Of a stretch of 64,000 nucleotides of DNA, positions 54,903 through 63,996 are shown piece after piece. The stretch's first letter is position 1. Every line of letters starts with the position of its first letter. The notes under the pieces are model-generated. The model ran no database searches, was not told the DNA's origin, and saw only the letters and a program-made list of their open reading frames with translations. Source of the DNA: Paenibacillus mangrovi (GTDB lineage Bacteria; Bacillota; Bacilli; Paenibacillales; Paenibacillaceae); NCBI RefSeq assembly GCF_022898935.1, contig NZ_JALIRP010000004.1, forward strand, positions 434,001 through 498,000, written 5' to 3'. A program made the position numbers and the translations under genes.

Positions 54903-56285
54903 TTATTTTTTATTCATCTTCTCTTTCAATTTAATCGTATAATCTTCGTCCATTTTTCTCAGGAACGTAACGACATCTTCTTTGGACGTTATGAATTCCG
55001 AAGCCTTTTCGGCCACATAGTTCTCGCCGTAGTAAAGGGCGTCCGGACCGTACGGGGAGTACACAGGGTCAGCTTTTGTTCCTGAATAAATGCCTTTTAA
55101 ATTGTATTGCTTATTGTTGCCTGACATTTGATCTTCGCCAAACTGAACAGCAAGGTCCGGATCTCCAAGCGGAGATGGCGAACCATGACGATGCAGCCTT
55201 GTTTGATGCTCCTTGGAGGCGAGGAATGCGATCACATCAAACGCCTCTTTCAGATGCTCGCTGTTCGGATTAACGCTCACTGCAAGAGGCGCGTAGTTTG
55301 GCGTAATATCCGGCTGGTCGGCCCAACCCGGAACTTTTACCATATCGAAGCTGAGCCCTTTGGTACCATGCATACCAGCTAAATTCGTAATGGATAAAAT
55401 CGCCATTGCTGTTGTTTGGTTCTGGAAATACAAGTCTTCATCCTTTTCTACGTCCCAGTTGCCGGAGATACTGCGAAACTTATCAAGCAAGTCGAAATAT
55501 TTCTTGAACTTCGGATCTTTAGAAAACAACACTTCGCCCGTCTTCGGATCCGTGCCGGTTGCCGAAAGCTCCATAAAAGGCATCGATAAGCCATTTTTCG
55601 CTATTCCGTGGTACTTGACTCCGTCTTTTTCTCCCGTCAATTTCTTTGCCAGGTCAATAACTTCTTCCCAGGTAATTCCGTCCTTTGGATAAGGTACGCC
55701 GAACTTGTCGAAAATCGATTTGTTATAAAAAAGCGCTACCTGAATATCTTCCATCGGGAATCCCAATAAACGGTTTTCGCCTTCAGGATCTCGCACCCGC
55801 ATCGATTCCAGCACACCCGGACGGAATGCCGATAAGTCAACGTTATTTTGTTTCGCCAGATCATCCAGCGGATATAGCAGCTCCATGTCCTTCAGAACTT
55901 CAAAGCCGCCGGTGGTCAGCAGAATATCCGGATTTTCCTTCGCGGCGAACGTTTCCTCCAGCTCCTGCTTGCCGACCCATTTGCTAATGAGCTCGATCTT
56001 GATGTTAGGGAACTTCTCTTCAACAAATGGCTTCACCCGCTCATCGAATTCTCCGCCCCAAGGCGCCATAAATTTTAGCGTAATCTGCTCTTTGTTCTTG
56101 GATTCCGGTTCTGTCCCCGCTGGTTTGTCTTTATCCTCCTGTTTCGGAGTTTCACCCGCAGCAGCAGAATTTTGCTCTTTATTCGTTGATTGTTCCCCTT
56201 CGGAGTTTTTGCTCGAACATGCCGCAAGCGATGTTGCGAGTAACAATATAATCAGGAACAATGAAAGCATTTTTACCGTTTTCAT
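54903..56285 (-). CDS. Extracellular sugar-binding lipoprotein, second of a tandem pair
   Basis: About 460 residues from ATG 56285, preferred over 56309 because GAGGGGAT lies just upstream and the signal peptide then starts MKTVKMLSLFLII, lipobox SLAAC. A charged linker (about 25-60) leads to a family-1 SBP (ITLKFMAPWGGEFDERV, NPDILLTTGG, FYNKSIFDKFGVPYPKDGITWEEVIDLAKKLTGE). It shares many segments with the protein of the preceding gene, so the two are diverged paralogs. It presumably serves the permeases at 59781-61634. Confidence 0.92.
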   Translation of the reverse strand: MKTVKMLSLFLIILLLATSLAACSSKNSEGEQSTNKEQNSAAAGETPKQEDKDKPAGTEPESKNKEQITLKFMAPWGGEFDERVKPFVEEKFPNIKIELISKWVGKQELEETFAAKENPDILLTTGGFEVLKDMELLYPLDDLAKQNNVDLSAFRPGVLESMRVRDPEGENRLLGFPMEDIQVALFYNKSIFDKFGVPYPKDGITWEEVIDLAKKLTGEKDGVKYHGIAKNGLSMPFMELSATGTDPKTGEVLFSKDPKFKKYFDLLDKFRSISGNWDVEKDEDLYFQNQTTAMAILSITNLAGMHGTKGLSFDMVKVPGWADQPDITPNYAPLAVSVNPNSEHLKEAFDVIAFLASKEHQTRLHRHGSPSPLGDPDLAVQFGEDQMSGNNKQYNLKGIYSGTKADPVYSPYGPDALYYGENYVAEKASEFITSKEDVVTFLRKMDEDYTIKLKEKMNKK

Positions 56286-56323
56286 AGTGTATATCCCCTC
56301 ACTATTCAAATGTTTCGGTCAGC

Positions 56324-57685
56324 TTATTTTTTTTCCATTTCCTTGATCAATGTTCTAGCCATTTCGTCCAACTTTCTTAAATGGGTATTGATATCGACAT
56401 GGTCATAAATCAAATCTTCCATGTGTTCGATAACGGTTTTGCCGAATATATCCTCTTCGACCTGAGTTCGATTCGGATGGAAATCCATCTTAAACAAAGC
56501 CTCGTAGTTTATGCCTTCGAACTTCGGATCAGGCTTGATTTGCTGCCGTACCTCAGGCGACTTCAGAACCAAGGAAGAAATATCTTTCCCTTGATATCTT
56601 TGAATCGTATATTCATCGGACAGTAAATAATCAATGACCTGGAATGCCTCGTCTTTATGTTCGCTGAACGAAGTCACCCCCAGAAAATAAGCAAGCCCGC
56701 CCGGAACTTTCCCTGGATTCTCATCCCAAGTCGGATAATTGACCATATCCCAATTCATCTTGGCATCACTCAACTGTCCGCCATTAAACCAGAGCGGCAG
56801 CATTGCAATATTGCGTTCGTCGACAAAGCGGGAATAAATATATTCACGGTATTTCTCGCGGGGAGGCAAATTACCTGGAATTTCGTACACTTGTTTCACG
56901 ACTTCAAAAAACGATTTCCAGCGGTCATCTGTTAGAAACGTCGGCTCTTTCGTATCCGGATCAATCACGGGAATATGCTGCGACATTGTATTGAAACTGT
57001 CCCATCCCCACTGCAGTCCGTAATATTTGACCCCGCCAATTTCTCCAGTAACTTTTTTGGCCAGATCGACGATATCATTGTACGTTATGCCGTCTTGCGG
57101 ATAAGGCACGCCGAATTTATCAAAAATGTCTTTATTGTAATGCAGTGCATAACGGTCGACGATAAAAGGCAAAAAGTCTATTCCCCCGCCGGACTCGACT
57201 TTGACTCGATCGATCAATCCAGGATTGAAGCGGTCAATGTCGTAATTGTGCGTTTTGATTAAATCGCTCATGTCGTACAAAACTTCCTGTTTTTCGAGTG
57301 CTGTTTTATGTCCCATATGCGCAAAGTACAAATCAGGCAGTTTTTTGGCGGCAAAAAGCTCCTCCAAATCCTTCTCCGTTGGCATGATGTTGTATCGTTC
57401 CAGTTTGATGTTCGGAAATTTGGTTTCCACCGGTTTTTTCCAATCTTTCTCCCATGATTCATCGTCTGCCCAGTTGATCATCGTCAAGGTGACAAGTTTT
57501 TGCGCTTCTTCCGGTTTTTGCTGATCTTTCGACTCTTGCGGCTGATCTTCATTGGTATTAACAGACGGCTCGGCCTGGTTATTTTCGGCCACTTTATCCT
57601 CGGATTGGCTGCAGCCTGCAAGAAGCGATACGAGAACAGTAAAAATAAGAATAATTAAATAACCTTTTCTTTTTACAGTTGTCAT
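56324..57685 (-). CDS. Extracellular sugar-binding lipoprotein, first of a tandem pair
   Basis: 453 residues, lipobox VSLLAGC. Same family as the next gene: FDKFGVPYPQDGITYNDIVDLAKKVTGE is nearly the same in both, but the rest is much more diverged than in the pair at 9447-12775. AAAGGAG precedes the ATG. Two SBPs for one permease pair is a repeated theme in this window. Confidence 0.92.
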   Translation of the reverse strand: MTTVKRKGYLIILIFTVLVSLLAGCSQSEDKVAENNQAEPSVNTNEDQPQESKDQQKPEEAQKLVTLTMINWADDESWEKDWKKPVETKFPNIKLERYNIMPTEKDLEELFAAKKLPDLYFAHMGHKTALEKQEVLYDMSDLIKTHNYDIDRFNPGLIDRVKVESGGGIDFLPFIVDRYALHYNKDIFDKFGVPYPQDGITYNDIVDLAKKVTGEIGGVKYYGLQWGWDSFNTMSQHIPVIDPDTKEPTFLTDDRWKSFFEVVKQVYEIPGNLPPREKYREYIYSRFVDERNIAMLPLWFNGGQLSDAKMNWDMVNYPTWDENPGKVPGGLAYFLGVTSFSEHKDEAFQVIDYLLSDEYTIQRYQGKDISSLVLKSPEVRQQIKPDPKFEGINYEALFKMDFHPNRTQVEEDIFGKTVIEHMEDLIYDHVDINTHLRKLDEMARTLIKEMEKK

Positions 57686-57884
57686 CTAACGATGCTCCTT
57701 TGTACATAGATTGGAGAGAACCTACTGGGATCATGACCTTTCAACGGCAAAATAGACAGCGTTTACAAAACAACCGTACACGATCGGTATACTGGCACTC
57801 GACATCGAATTATATTCACATATCGAATCACCCCCTTATCCGCAAAATACTCTGATGACAATTGCACAATTCATAAGCGTGAAC

Positions 57885-57915
57885 CGATACGGGGCTTCTT
57901 CGAAGCCCCGGTTTC
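57885..57915 (-). terminator. GC-rich hairpin after the GH110 gene
   Basis: Perfect stem GGGGCTTC (57891-57898)/GAAGCCCC (57902-57909) with a 3-base loop, about 60 bases past the GH110 stop, without a T run. It could be a weak terminator or an mRNA-processing/stability element that sets SBP levels relative to upstream genes. Confidence 0.45.
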
Positions 57916-57967
57916 ATAGGTTCCTGTAGAAAAGGCCGGGAGTTGACTTTGCGGACAATACACCCCG

Positions 57968-59737
57968 TCAGACCACAAGAAGTTCTACTGACGGACTTTC
58001 TATTAATGAAACTTCTTCCCGCGGCATACCATGCAGTTCGACGCATTGCATGCTGTCATTGCCTTCGAAGCGATTTCCGCCGATTTCCGCATTGCTGCAA
58101 GCGTGAAGGCGGACGAACGATAGGGTATGATCCTGTTCCAAGGCTACGATGCGGTTTCGGCTAAACCGCACATGGCGGGTGCTCTTAGCATCCATTGCAC
58201 GATTGCCGATTGTCTCGAATGTATTGTCTTCAATGACAATATGCTCATGCACGGGCGTTTCATGGGACGTGTCCGTGTTCTCCGGATGAATCCAGATCAC
58301 GGGATCGGCGGCGCTTCCGCATTGGAGAAACGTATTGCCGCGAATCGTCACATCTTGCGCCCTGCCGGATTCGAACCAGCTTCCCGCATCGTTTGCGATT
58401 AGAATACCGCTCATTCGCATACGCTCGAATACGTTGTTTTCAATGGTCACCTTTCTCCGCGTCGTTACTAGAATGCCGCGTGTCGGAATGCGCGCGAAAC
58501 GATTGCCGCGAATCTCCACCTCCGGCGTCCATGTGACGTTCTCTACAACATCGTTAGTCTCGATATGCTCCGGCGCCGGCCGCTCCAGGGTCAGCAGCAT
58601 TTCCCGCGGATTCAATAACCGGGCCTCCTTGACGGTATTGCTGTCATATGCAAGCAATGTGCTTTCACGCACGAATTCAATCTCGTCACCGGGGAAAAAC
58701 GCCTCAAAGCCGAACGTCTGGCCATGCATGAACCGGACAACCAACTGAGCCGGCGCAGGCTTGCCGACAATTCGCAAGTGCGTGCCGTGAACATTGATCG
58801 GATCGTCATGGGCTCCCTCGAACAAGCTGTCTTGAATTGTGATTCGCCCACGGCAGCCGGAGAGATGAAGGAAGTCTGCGAATGCCGCCGCCGTTCGTCC
58901 AGAGTCGGGACGAGGCGCCAACGTCATTTGGTCGAAAACGAGATTTTCGCTGAATTGACCGACGATACCGAGCCCATGCATATAATGCATGCTAACTTGC
59001 TTGAAGATTACATTACTGCTTCGGGCAATGAATGCGCCGACCTGATCCCGGATGCCGTCCCGCATTTGGAACGTCTGCCCGACAGATGCGCCCTGCCTCC
59101 GGTCAAAATGAAAGCGAAGCCGGTTCGGCGCAAGCTCCTCAACCTTCACGGCGATCGAAACCGGATTCGTTACGCGCCACGTTGAATTGTTCGCCGGATC
59201 GTACAGCTGCGCCAGGCCATTTGTGAACCGCCAACCCAATCCGATCCAATACAGACGATCCTTCTCCAATTCGTATCGGCTGTCCGGGTGAACGCGAACG
59301 TCCATCGTTCGCTCTTCGACAACTTCAACCGTCATTTCCGCCATAGTCGGATGCGCATAGTCGGTGTTCAAGTTACGGATTTCGATGTCACTGCAGCTGA
59401 TTACAGCGAGCAACGTCATTTTTCCGTGAAACATCAATAACGACCCATTGCCTTCAATCGTTAAGTGATTCAGTCCTTGTAGAAGCAGACCGAAGGTTTT
59501 CGTATTGTCCGGGTTTTCTTCTTCCGTTGTCGTATTCGATATGCAGCATAGAGCCTGATCGGCATGATCCGGGTACAAATCGTATCGTCCATGAGGAAAT
59601 TCGATCACAACGGGTTCATTCACTGCGGCGGCCGCAGCAATGGCTAGCCGAATGGACGATACGGCATCCTCCCCGGAATCGGGCCTTGCACCGTAATCGG
59701 TTACTCGAATGACTTTTGCCTCTTTCGGTTGTTGCAT
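57968..59737 (-). CDS. GH110 alpha-1,3-galactosidase
   Basis: 589 residues of right-handed parallel beta-helix. The start IRVTDYGARPDSGEDAVSSIR and EFPHGRYDLYPDHA are the GH110 entry. D288 in FADFLHLSGCRG and D311-D312 in AHDDPINVHG have the same spacing (23 and 24) as the catalytic Asp trio I recall from characterised GH110 enzymes. Beta-helix rungs follow to the end (VEIRGNRFARIPTRGILVTT, VTIRGNTFLQCG, NTFETIGNRAMDAKS). GH110 removes terminal alpha-1,3-galactose as in blood group B or alpha-Gal epitopes. No signal peptide, so it works on imported oligosaccharide. It lies between the permease pair and the SBP pair of the second DUF5696 locus. Confidence 0.88.
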   Translation of the reverse strand: MQQPKEAKVIRVTDYGARPDSGEDAVSSIRLAIAAAAAVNEPVVIEFPHGRYDLYPDHADQALCCISNTTTEEENPDNTKTFGLLLQGLNHLTIEGNGSLLMFHGKMTLLAVISCSDIEIRNLNTDYAHPTMAEMTVEVVEERTMDVRVHPDSRYELEKDRLYWIGLGWRFTNGLAQLYDPANNSTWRVTNPVSIAVKVEELAPNRLRFHFDRRQGASVGQTFQMRDGIRDQVGAFIARSSNVIFKQVSMHYMHGLGIVGQFSENLVFDQMTLAPRPDSGRTAAAFADFLHLSGCRGRITIQDSLFEGAHDDPINVHGTHLRIVGKPAPAQLVVRFMHGQTFGFEAFFPGDEIEFVRESTLLAYDSNTVKEARLLNPREMLLTLERPAPEHIETNDVVENVTWTPEVEIRGNRFARIPTRGILVTTRRKVTIENNVFERMRMSGILIANDAGSWFESGRAQDVTIRGNTFLQCGSAADPVIWIHPENTDTSHETPVHEHIVIEDNTFETIGNRAMDAKSTRHVRFSRNRIVALEQDHTLSFVRLHACSNAEIGGNRFEGNDSMQCVELHGMPREEVSLIESPSVELLVV

Positions 59738-59780
59738 CGACGATCAGTTCCTTTCTTGGAAGCTCCGGATTCATAGGTTC

Positions 59781-60746
59781 CTATTCAACCAAACCGGTAC
59801 GCTCGACACTCTCGACAAAATAGCGCTGCGCGAACAAGTAGATCAGCAGCGGCGGCAAAATAACAAGGAAGCTTGCGCCCATCTTGATCGGTTCGGCCAA
59901 AAATTCCGGAAACCCGCCTTCTTGAATAAACGCCGTCAAGTTCCGATCGATATAGGAGATTTTCAGCGCCAGAGGCATATTGTCACTTGCTCCGAGGAAC
60001 ATTCGCGGATAATACGTATCATTCCACGTCCATACGAATGAAAACAAGAACACGACAAGTATAGCCGGCTTGGCCAAAGGAAACATTACACGGGCATAAA
60101 ACTTCAATGCATTGGCACCGTCAATACGTGCCGCTTCTTCCAATGCCTTCGGTTGCGTCAAGAAAAACTGGCGGAAAATGATGACAAATAAAGCACCCTT
60201 CACCCCGAAACCGAACACGGAAGGCAAGATCAGCGTCAGCAGATGCCCGTTCAATCCAAGCTCCGTATATGCCATAATTGTCGGCAAAATGATGACTTGC
60301 GGTGGAATGATGAATGCCGATATGACAAGGAAAAAAGCCGTTTTTTTGAATGGAACGTCAAGTCTTGCGAGCGCATAACCCGCAAGTCCGCACGCGATGC
60401 AATGCAGCACTGCCGCCGTTACTGCGATAAACAAACTGACGGCAAGCGACTTCGGATAATCAAGCAGCTTCCATGCTTCGGCGACATGGCCCAAATAGAT
60501 GGAAGATGGAATCCACATCACGGTCGGATCGATCAAATCTTTGATGCTCATAACCATCTTCACGAGCATTTTAATAATCGGGTTCATATAAATGTAAGAA
60601 GTTATGATTAATACGGAATACAATGCCAATTTAAAAATAAGACCTTGATTGATTTCTCTGCCAAGCACCATATACCGAATTTTGCTCAATCTGCGTTTCG
60701 TCGTCCATTTTTGTTTGACGCGCGTTGCTAAATTCGCTTTCAACAT
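59781..60746 (-). CDS. Carbohydrate ABC transporter permease, MalG type
   Basis: 321 residues with a basic N-terminus, six helices and EAA loop LEEAARIDGANALKFYARVMFPLAKP. Ends YFVESVERTGLVE, nearly the same as the permease at 12895-13896, its counterpart in the first DUF5696 locus. Lies 15 bases after its partner. Confidence 0.93.
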   Translation of the reverse strand: MLKANLATRVKQKWTTKRRLSKIRYMVLGREINQGLIFKLALYSVLIITSYIYMNPIIKMLVKMVMSIKDLIDPTVMWIPSSIYLGHVAEAWKLLDYPKSLAVSLFIAVTAAVLHCIACGLAGYALARLDVPFKKTAFFLVISAFIIPPQVIILPTIMAYTELGLNGHLLTLILPSVFGFGVKGALFVIIFRQFFLTQPKALEEAARIDGANALKFYARVMFPLAKPAILVVFLFSFVWTWNDTYYPRMFLGASDNMPLALKISYIDRNLTAFIQEGGFPEFLAEPIKMGASFLVILPPLLIYLFAQRYFVESVERTGLVE

Positions 60747-60761
60747 TTGCTTCTTCCCCCC

Positions 60762-61634
60762 TTATCCTCGATCTGATTTGGCATATTTCCGATTTATTCT
60801 GCCATAGAGCAAAATGACGAATCCAAGGAATGCAAGAATAATCAAGAAATAAATCCATGCCATCGCGCTGTTATAGCCGTAATTGCCCGTACTGATTAGC
60901 GTAATAACAGGGTTGGACGGGAAAGTAAACATATCCACTACCGTATAAATCAGGTTCAGCAAAATAAACGGCGACATCGCTGGAAGCGTTATTTTCCAGA
61001 ACACTTCCCATGGCGTTGCACCATCAATGCGAGCAGATTCGTAGGCAGAGCTCGAAATCGTCTGAAGTCCGGCAATAAACAATAAAATTTGCACTCCGGA
61101 ATACCATAAGACCAGAACAAAATGATTCATGACTTGTTTCACCGGTTTTGCCCATGAATTATCCCCAAGGAACATATCGATATAACCGCCAACATTATAC
61201 CGTTCGAGGAAACTGAGGTTTCCTTCACCTTGATTCATAAACGACATTAAGACGGCGCCTGTAGAGAATATAACCGGCAAGAAAAAAATCGCACGGAATA
61301 CAAATCGTCCAGGAAGCTTCTGATTCAGCATGATCGCGATCATTAAGGCAAAAATAACGATAACCGGCACCATGATGACGACTTCTTGGAAATAAGGAAT
61401 CAATTGATCGTATAAAGCCGAGCTGTTGAATAAGATTTCCTGATAATATTTCAAGCCGACAAAATCGTAAACGATTCTTTTCGGCAAAATCTTAACTTGA
61501 TGAAAGCTCATATATAGCGAGAAGAGAAGCGGAAATCCTAAAAAAGCGATAAATCCGATCAACCACGGCGCCATAAACAGCGTTCCTTCCAGCTTGCGGG
61601 ACGTTCTGGCGGAAAGTATCCGTTTTCCTGCCAT
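60762..61634 (-). CDS. Sugar ABC transporter permease, MalF type
   Basis: About 290 residues from ATG 61634, chosen because GGGAGGTG lies just upstream and the stop of the DUF5696 gene (61636) ends one base before. Six helices, EAA loop YESARIDGATPWEVFWKITLPAM. The long loop with NQGEGNLSFLERYNVGG is placed like that of the permease at 13901-14785. Confidence 0.93.
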   Translation of the reverse strand: MAGKRILSARTSRKLEGTLFMAPWLIGFIAFLGFPLLFSLYMSFHQVKILPKRIVYDFVGLKYYQEILFNSSALYDQLIPYFQEVVIMVPVIVIFALMIAIMLNQKLPGRFVFRAIFFLPVIFSTGAVLMSFMNQGEGNLSFLERYNVGGYIDMFLGDNSWAKPVKQVMNHFVLVLWYSGVQILLFIAGLQTISSSAYESARIDGATPWEVFWKITLPAMSPFILLNLIYTVVDMFTFPSNPVITLISTGNYGYNSAMAWIYFLIILAFLGFVILLYGRINRKYAKSDRG

Positions 61635-61635
61635 G

Positions 61636-63996
61636 TTACGCACCTCCCTGGTTGACGATGTAATTTTTCGCTTCGACAACATGGCTGCCGACAGTAACCT
61701 TCTTATTGTTATAATTCACAATAATTTGTTTGCCGTTGCTGTATGTCGTTTCATAAACCCCGCTCATCAATTCACGATGCCCCGTAATGAACTTATCCTG
61801 TACATCGCCGAGCGCTTCTTCGTAATTCTTATATTGCGATTCCATCTCTTGAATCCAGTCTCTATAATTTGTGCTGTAAAATTGTTGTAAGTTTAATGAT
61901 TTTAGCAATTCCTCGGACTGAGCATAGGTTACGACGAAAGACGGGACAGCGCCATATTCTATGCCTTTCAAGAAGGCCTCCCTGTAATCATCGCTCAAGT
62001 TGGCGTAATTGAACGAATAAGTTGTTAGGCCATGAAGCGCGATTTGCACAAAAGGGACTACGCGATCGACAAACAAATCATAAGAATAGGTGGATGGCAG
62101 GTTATCCAAATGATTTATATATTGCAATGTATACTCGTTGCCTCTTGCAACTTGCACATCACCGAGCGCCTCTTTCGTTTGCTCAAACAACCGGACCTGA
62201 ATTTCCTTGGATTGCTCCCTGGTCGACAAATAATTTTCGTTATAGTCGGTATTTAAGAAGCTTCCAATCCCATATCCGAGGAGGTAACCGTTGATTCCAA
62301 GCGACTTCGCTTCCTCCAAATCGTCTACAAAAACTTTCTCCATAAACCTTGGACTGACAACCGTCCCGATAATGGAGGAGCCCAGATCACGAAGACCGTC
62401 CCTGTTTTTTCGGAATCCATCCTTGCTGCCGCTATTAAAGGTATAGGAAGAAGCGTCAAGGTACACCGATAGGCCTTTTGAATTCGCATACTCGGCAAAC
62501 TTCTTCATCCCTTCGTTGCCGCCTAGTTTGTTTGGAACAGGGAAAGCGCCACCGTATTCGCTATAGCCGTCGTTTTGCCACCCGAGATAGGAAATGTCCA
62601 TATCTTTTACGCCAACCGCGAGCAAGTCATTTACGATCTTGGTGGCCTCTTCCGTTGTTGTCAGCGGCAAATAAGAATCCCATAAAAATCCGTCTTCCGT
62701 ATCGCCGCCAAGCAGATGAAGCTGGAGCTTCAACTTGGCATTCGTCAACGGCTTCATTCCGTATTCCTGCATCAAATGCGCACGATAGCGCTCAGCGAGC
62801 GTAACGTAACTGATCTCTTGGTTATTTTGTTCATCGATGAAATAATAACGGGTCGCCCGATCCGACTTCGTAATCTCCGTACTATAAGTCAAGTAGCCGT
62901 TAAGCTTCTTCGTATCGGTCGGCTGGAAAAACTTAAACCGGTATTGGTACTCGGGCGTCACCCAGTTGTATTGGCTGAACGATCCTGAAGGCGCCGCAAC
63001 AATGTTTGCATACTCCCCGCCTTCGGTAACGACGCCGAGTACCGCTTGTTTATTCGATTTCAATCCGAAAACCGGCAATGAAACCGGATTGCGGTCGGAC
63101 ATCGTGTTGCGGTTGCTGTATGCCAAGTCATCGCCATATATGCGTTCCGAATATAGGTTCTGCGTACCCGTACGATGCTTTTTAAAGTCGAGCAGCGCAC
63201 CCGGACCGTCCGGTACGAACAAGAAGCCGTCCTCATTGTCCGACGTCTGCGCGTCCAAAAACGGGAATAAACGAATGGACGCCAGTCTGGCCTTCGGATC
63301 CTTCTCACCTTTCGGGTACACCTTTTCATCGACCAAGCCGTCCGCCAATATTTTCGTTTCGACGAAATCTTCGCCGAGCTTCACTTCTACCGGAATAATG
63401 AAGCCGATATCCGGCATCTCATAACGGATTTTGAAACCGTCGTCCGTTTTTTCAAACCCGGTGACCGTCCCTCCTTGCGCATTAAAGTTCGATTCGATAA
63501 GCAAATCTTTGCGTGTATTGAACTCCAAATAACGGAACATAAAAGGAGAGCCAAGATGAACTTTCCATGCATCTGTATTCAGCTTATCCTGCCAATTTTG
63601 CGAGTTAGGAAAAGAACGCCATATTTCCCCTGTTTGTTTGCTTGTTACCGTAAAGTGTCCGGAGGTTGGGTCGGCTTTAAGCTGTAGCCTATTATTCTCG
63701 GCAATGGGCTGGAACCGAGTTTCGTCCGGCAAGCTTCCACTCGGTTTGGAAGCCGAAGCTACGCGAACGCTGGACTTTGCCTTTGCGTTCTGATCCACAG
63801 AATCGGACTTTGCCTTTGCGTTCTGATCCGCAGAATCGGACTTTGCCTTTGCGTTCTGATCCACTGAATCAGACTTTGCCTTTGCGTTCTGATCCACAGA
63901 ATCGGACTTTGCATAGATGAAGCTGCCGAGCAACGACGCGGATAAGATGCCGATCACAACGATTATTGGCAGTTTTCTGGAGCGAAACAAGCGCAT
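61636..63996 (-). CDS. DUF5696 protein no. 2, exported, glycosidase-like
   Basis: About 786 residues; ATG 63996 gives a signal peptide (RSRKLPIIVVIGILSASLLGSFIYA), although a GTG one codon earlier or a start beyond the window is possible. Four in-frame 11-residue repeats (AKSDSVDQNAK) make a linker. The rest matches DUF5696 no. 1 domain by domain: VPDGPGALLDF, YSERIYGDDLAYS, PVFGLKSNKQ, YLGWQNDG, LGGNEGMKKFAEYANSKGLSVYL, PFVQIALHGLTTYS, EYGAVPSFVVTYAQSEELL. As in the first locus it is followed directly by a MalF/MalG permease pair and two SBPs. Sandwich-plus-barrel layout suggests an extracellular glycan-acting enzyme or binding protein; activity unknown. Confidence 0.82.
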   Translation of the reverse strand: MRLFRSRKLPIIVVIGILSASLLGSFIYAKSDSVDQNAKAKSDSVDQNAKAKSDSADQNAKAKSDSVDQNAKAKSSVRVASASKPSGSLPDETRFQPIAENNRLQLKADPTSGHFTVTSKQTGEIWRSFPNSQNWQDKLNTDAWKVHLGSPFMFRYLEFNTRKDLLIESNFNAQGGTVTGFEKTDDGFKIRYEMPDIGFIIPVEVKLGEDFVETKILADGLVDEKVYPKGEKDPKARLASIRLFPFLDAQTSDNEDGFLFVPDGPGALLDFKKHRTGTQNLYSERIYGDDLAYSNRNTMSDRNPVSLPVFGLKSNKQAVLGVVTEGGEYANIVAAPSGSFSQYNWVTPEYQYRFKFFQPTDTKKLNGYLTYSTEITKSDRATRYYFIDEQNNQEISYVTLAERYRAHLMQEYGMKPLTNAKLKLQLHLLGGDTEDGFLWDSYLPLTTTEEATKIVNDLLAVGVKDMDISYLGWQNDGYSEYGGAFPVPNKLGGNEGMKKFAEYANSKGLSVYLDASSYTFNSGSKDGFRKNRDGLRDLGSSIIGTVVSPRFMEKVFVDDLEEAKSLGINGYLLGYGIGSFLNTDYNENYLSTREQSKEIQVRLFEQTKEALGDVQVARGNEYTLQYINHLDNLPSTYSYDLFVDRVVPFVQIALHGLTTYSFNYANLSDDYREAFLKGIEYGAVPSFVVTYAQSEELLKSLNLQQFYSTNYRDWIQEMESQYKNYEEALGDVQDKFITGHRELMSGVYETTYSNGKQIIVNYNNKKVTVGSHVVEAKNYIVNQGGA
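63773..63904 (-). repeat. Four tandem 33-bp coding repeats
   Basis: Units start at 63773, 63806, 63839 and 63872, each encoding AKSDSVDQNAK or a one-residue variant (Ala for Val). A fifth, partial unit follows at 63905. They form a hydrophilic spacer just after the signal peptide and vary by only a few bases, so copy number is probably unstable. Confidence 0.9.

Noticed and set aside
63773..63904. Regularly spaced repeats considered as a CRISPR array
   Set aside because: Units are contiguous 33-mers without spacers and encode an in-frame hydrophilic linker.
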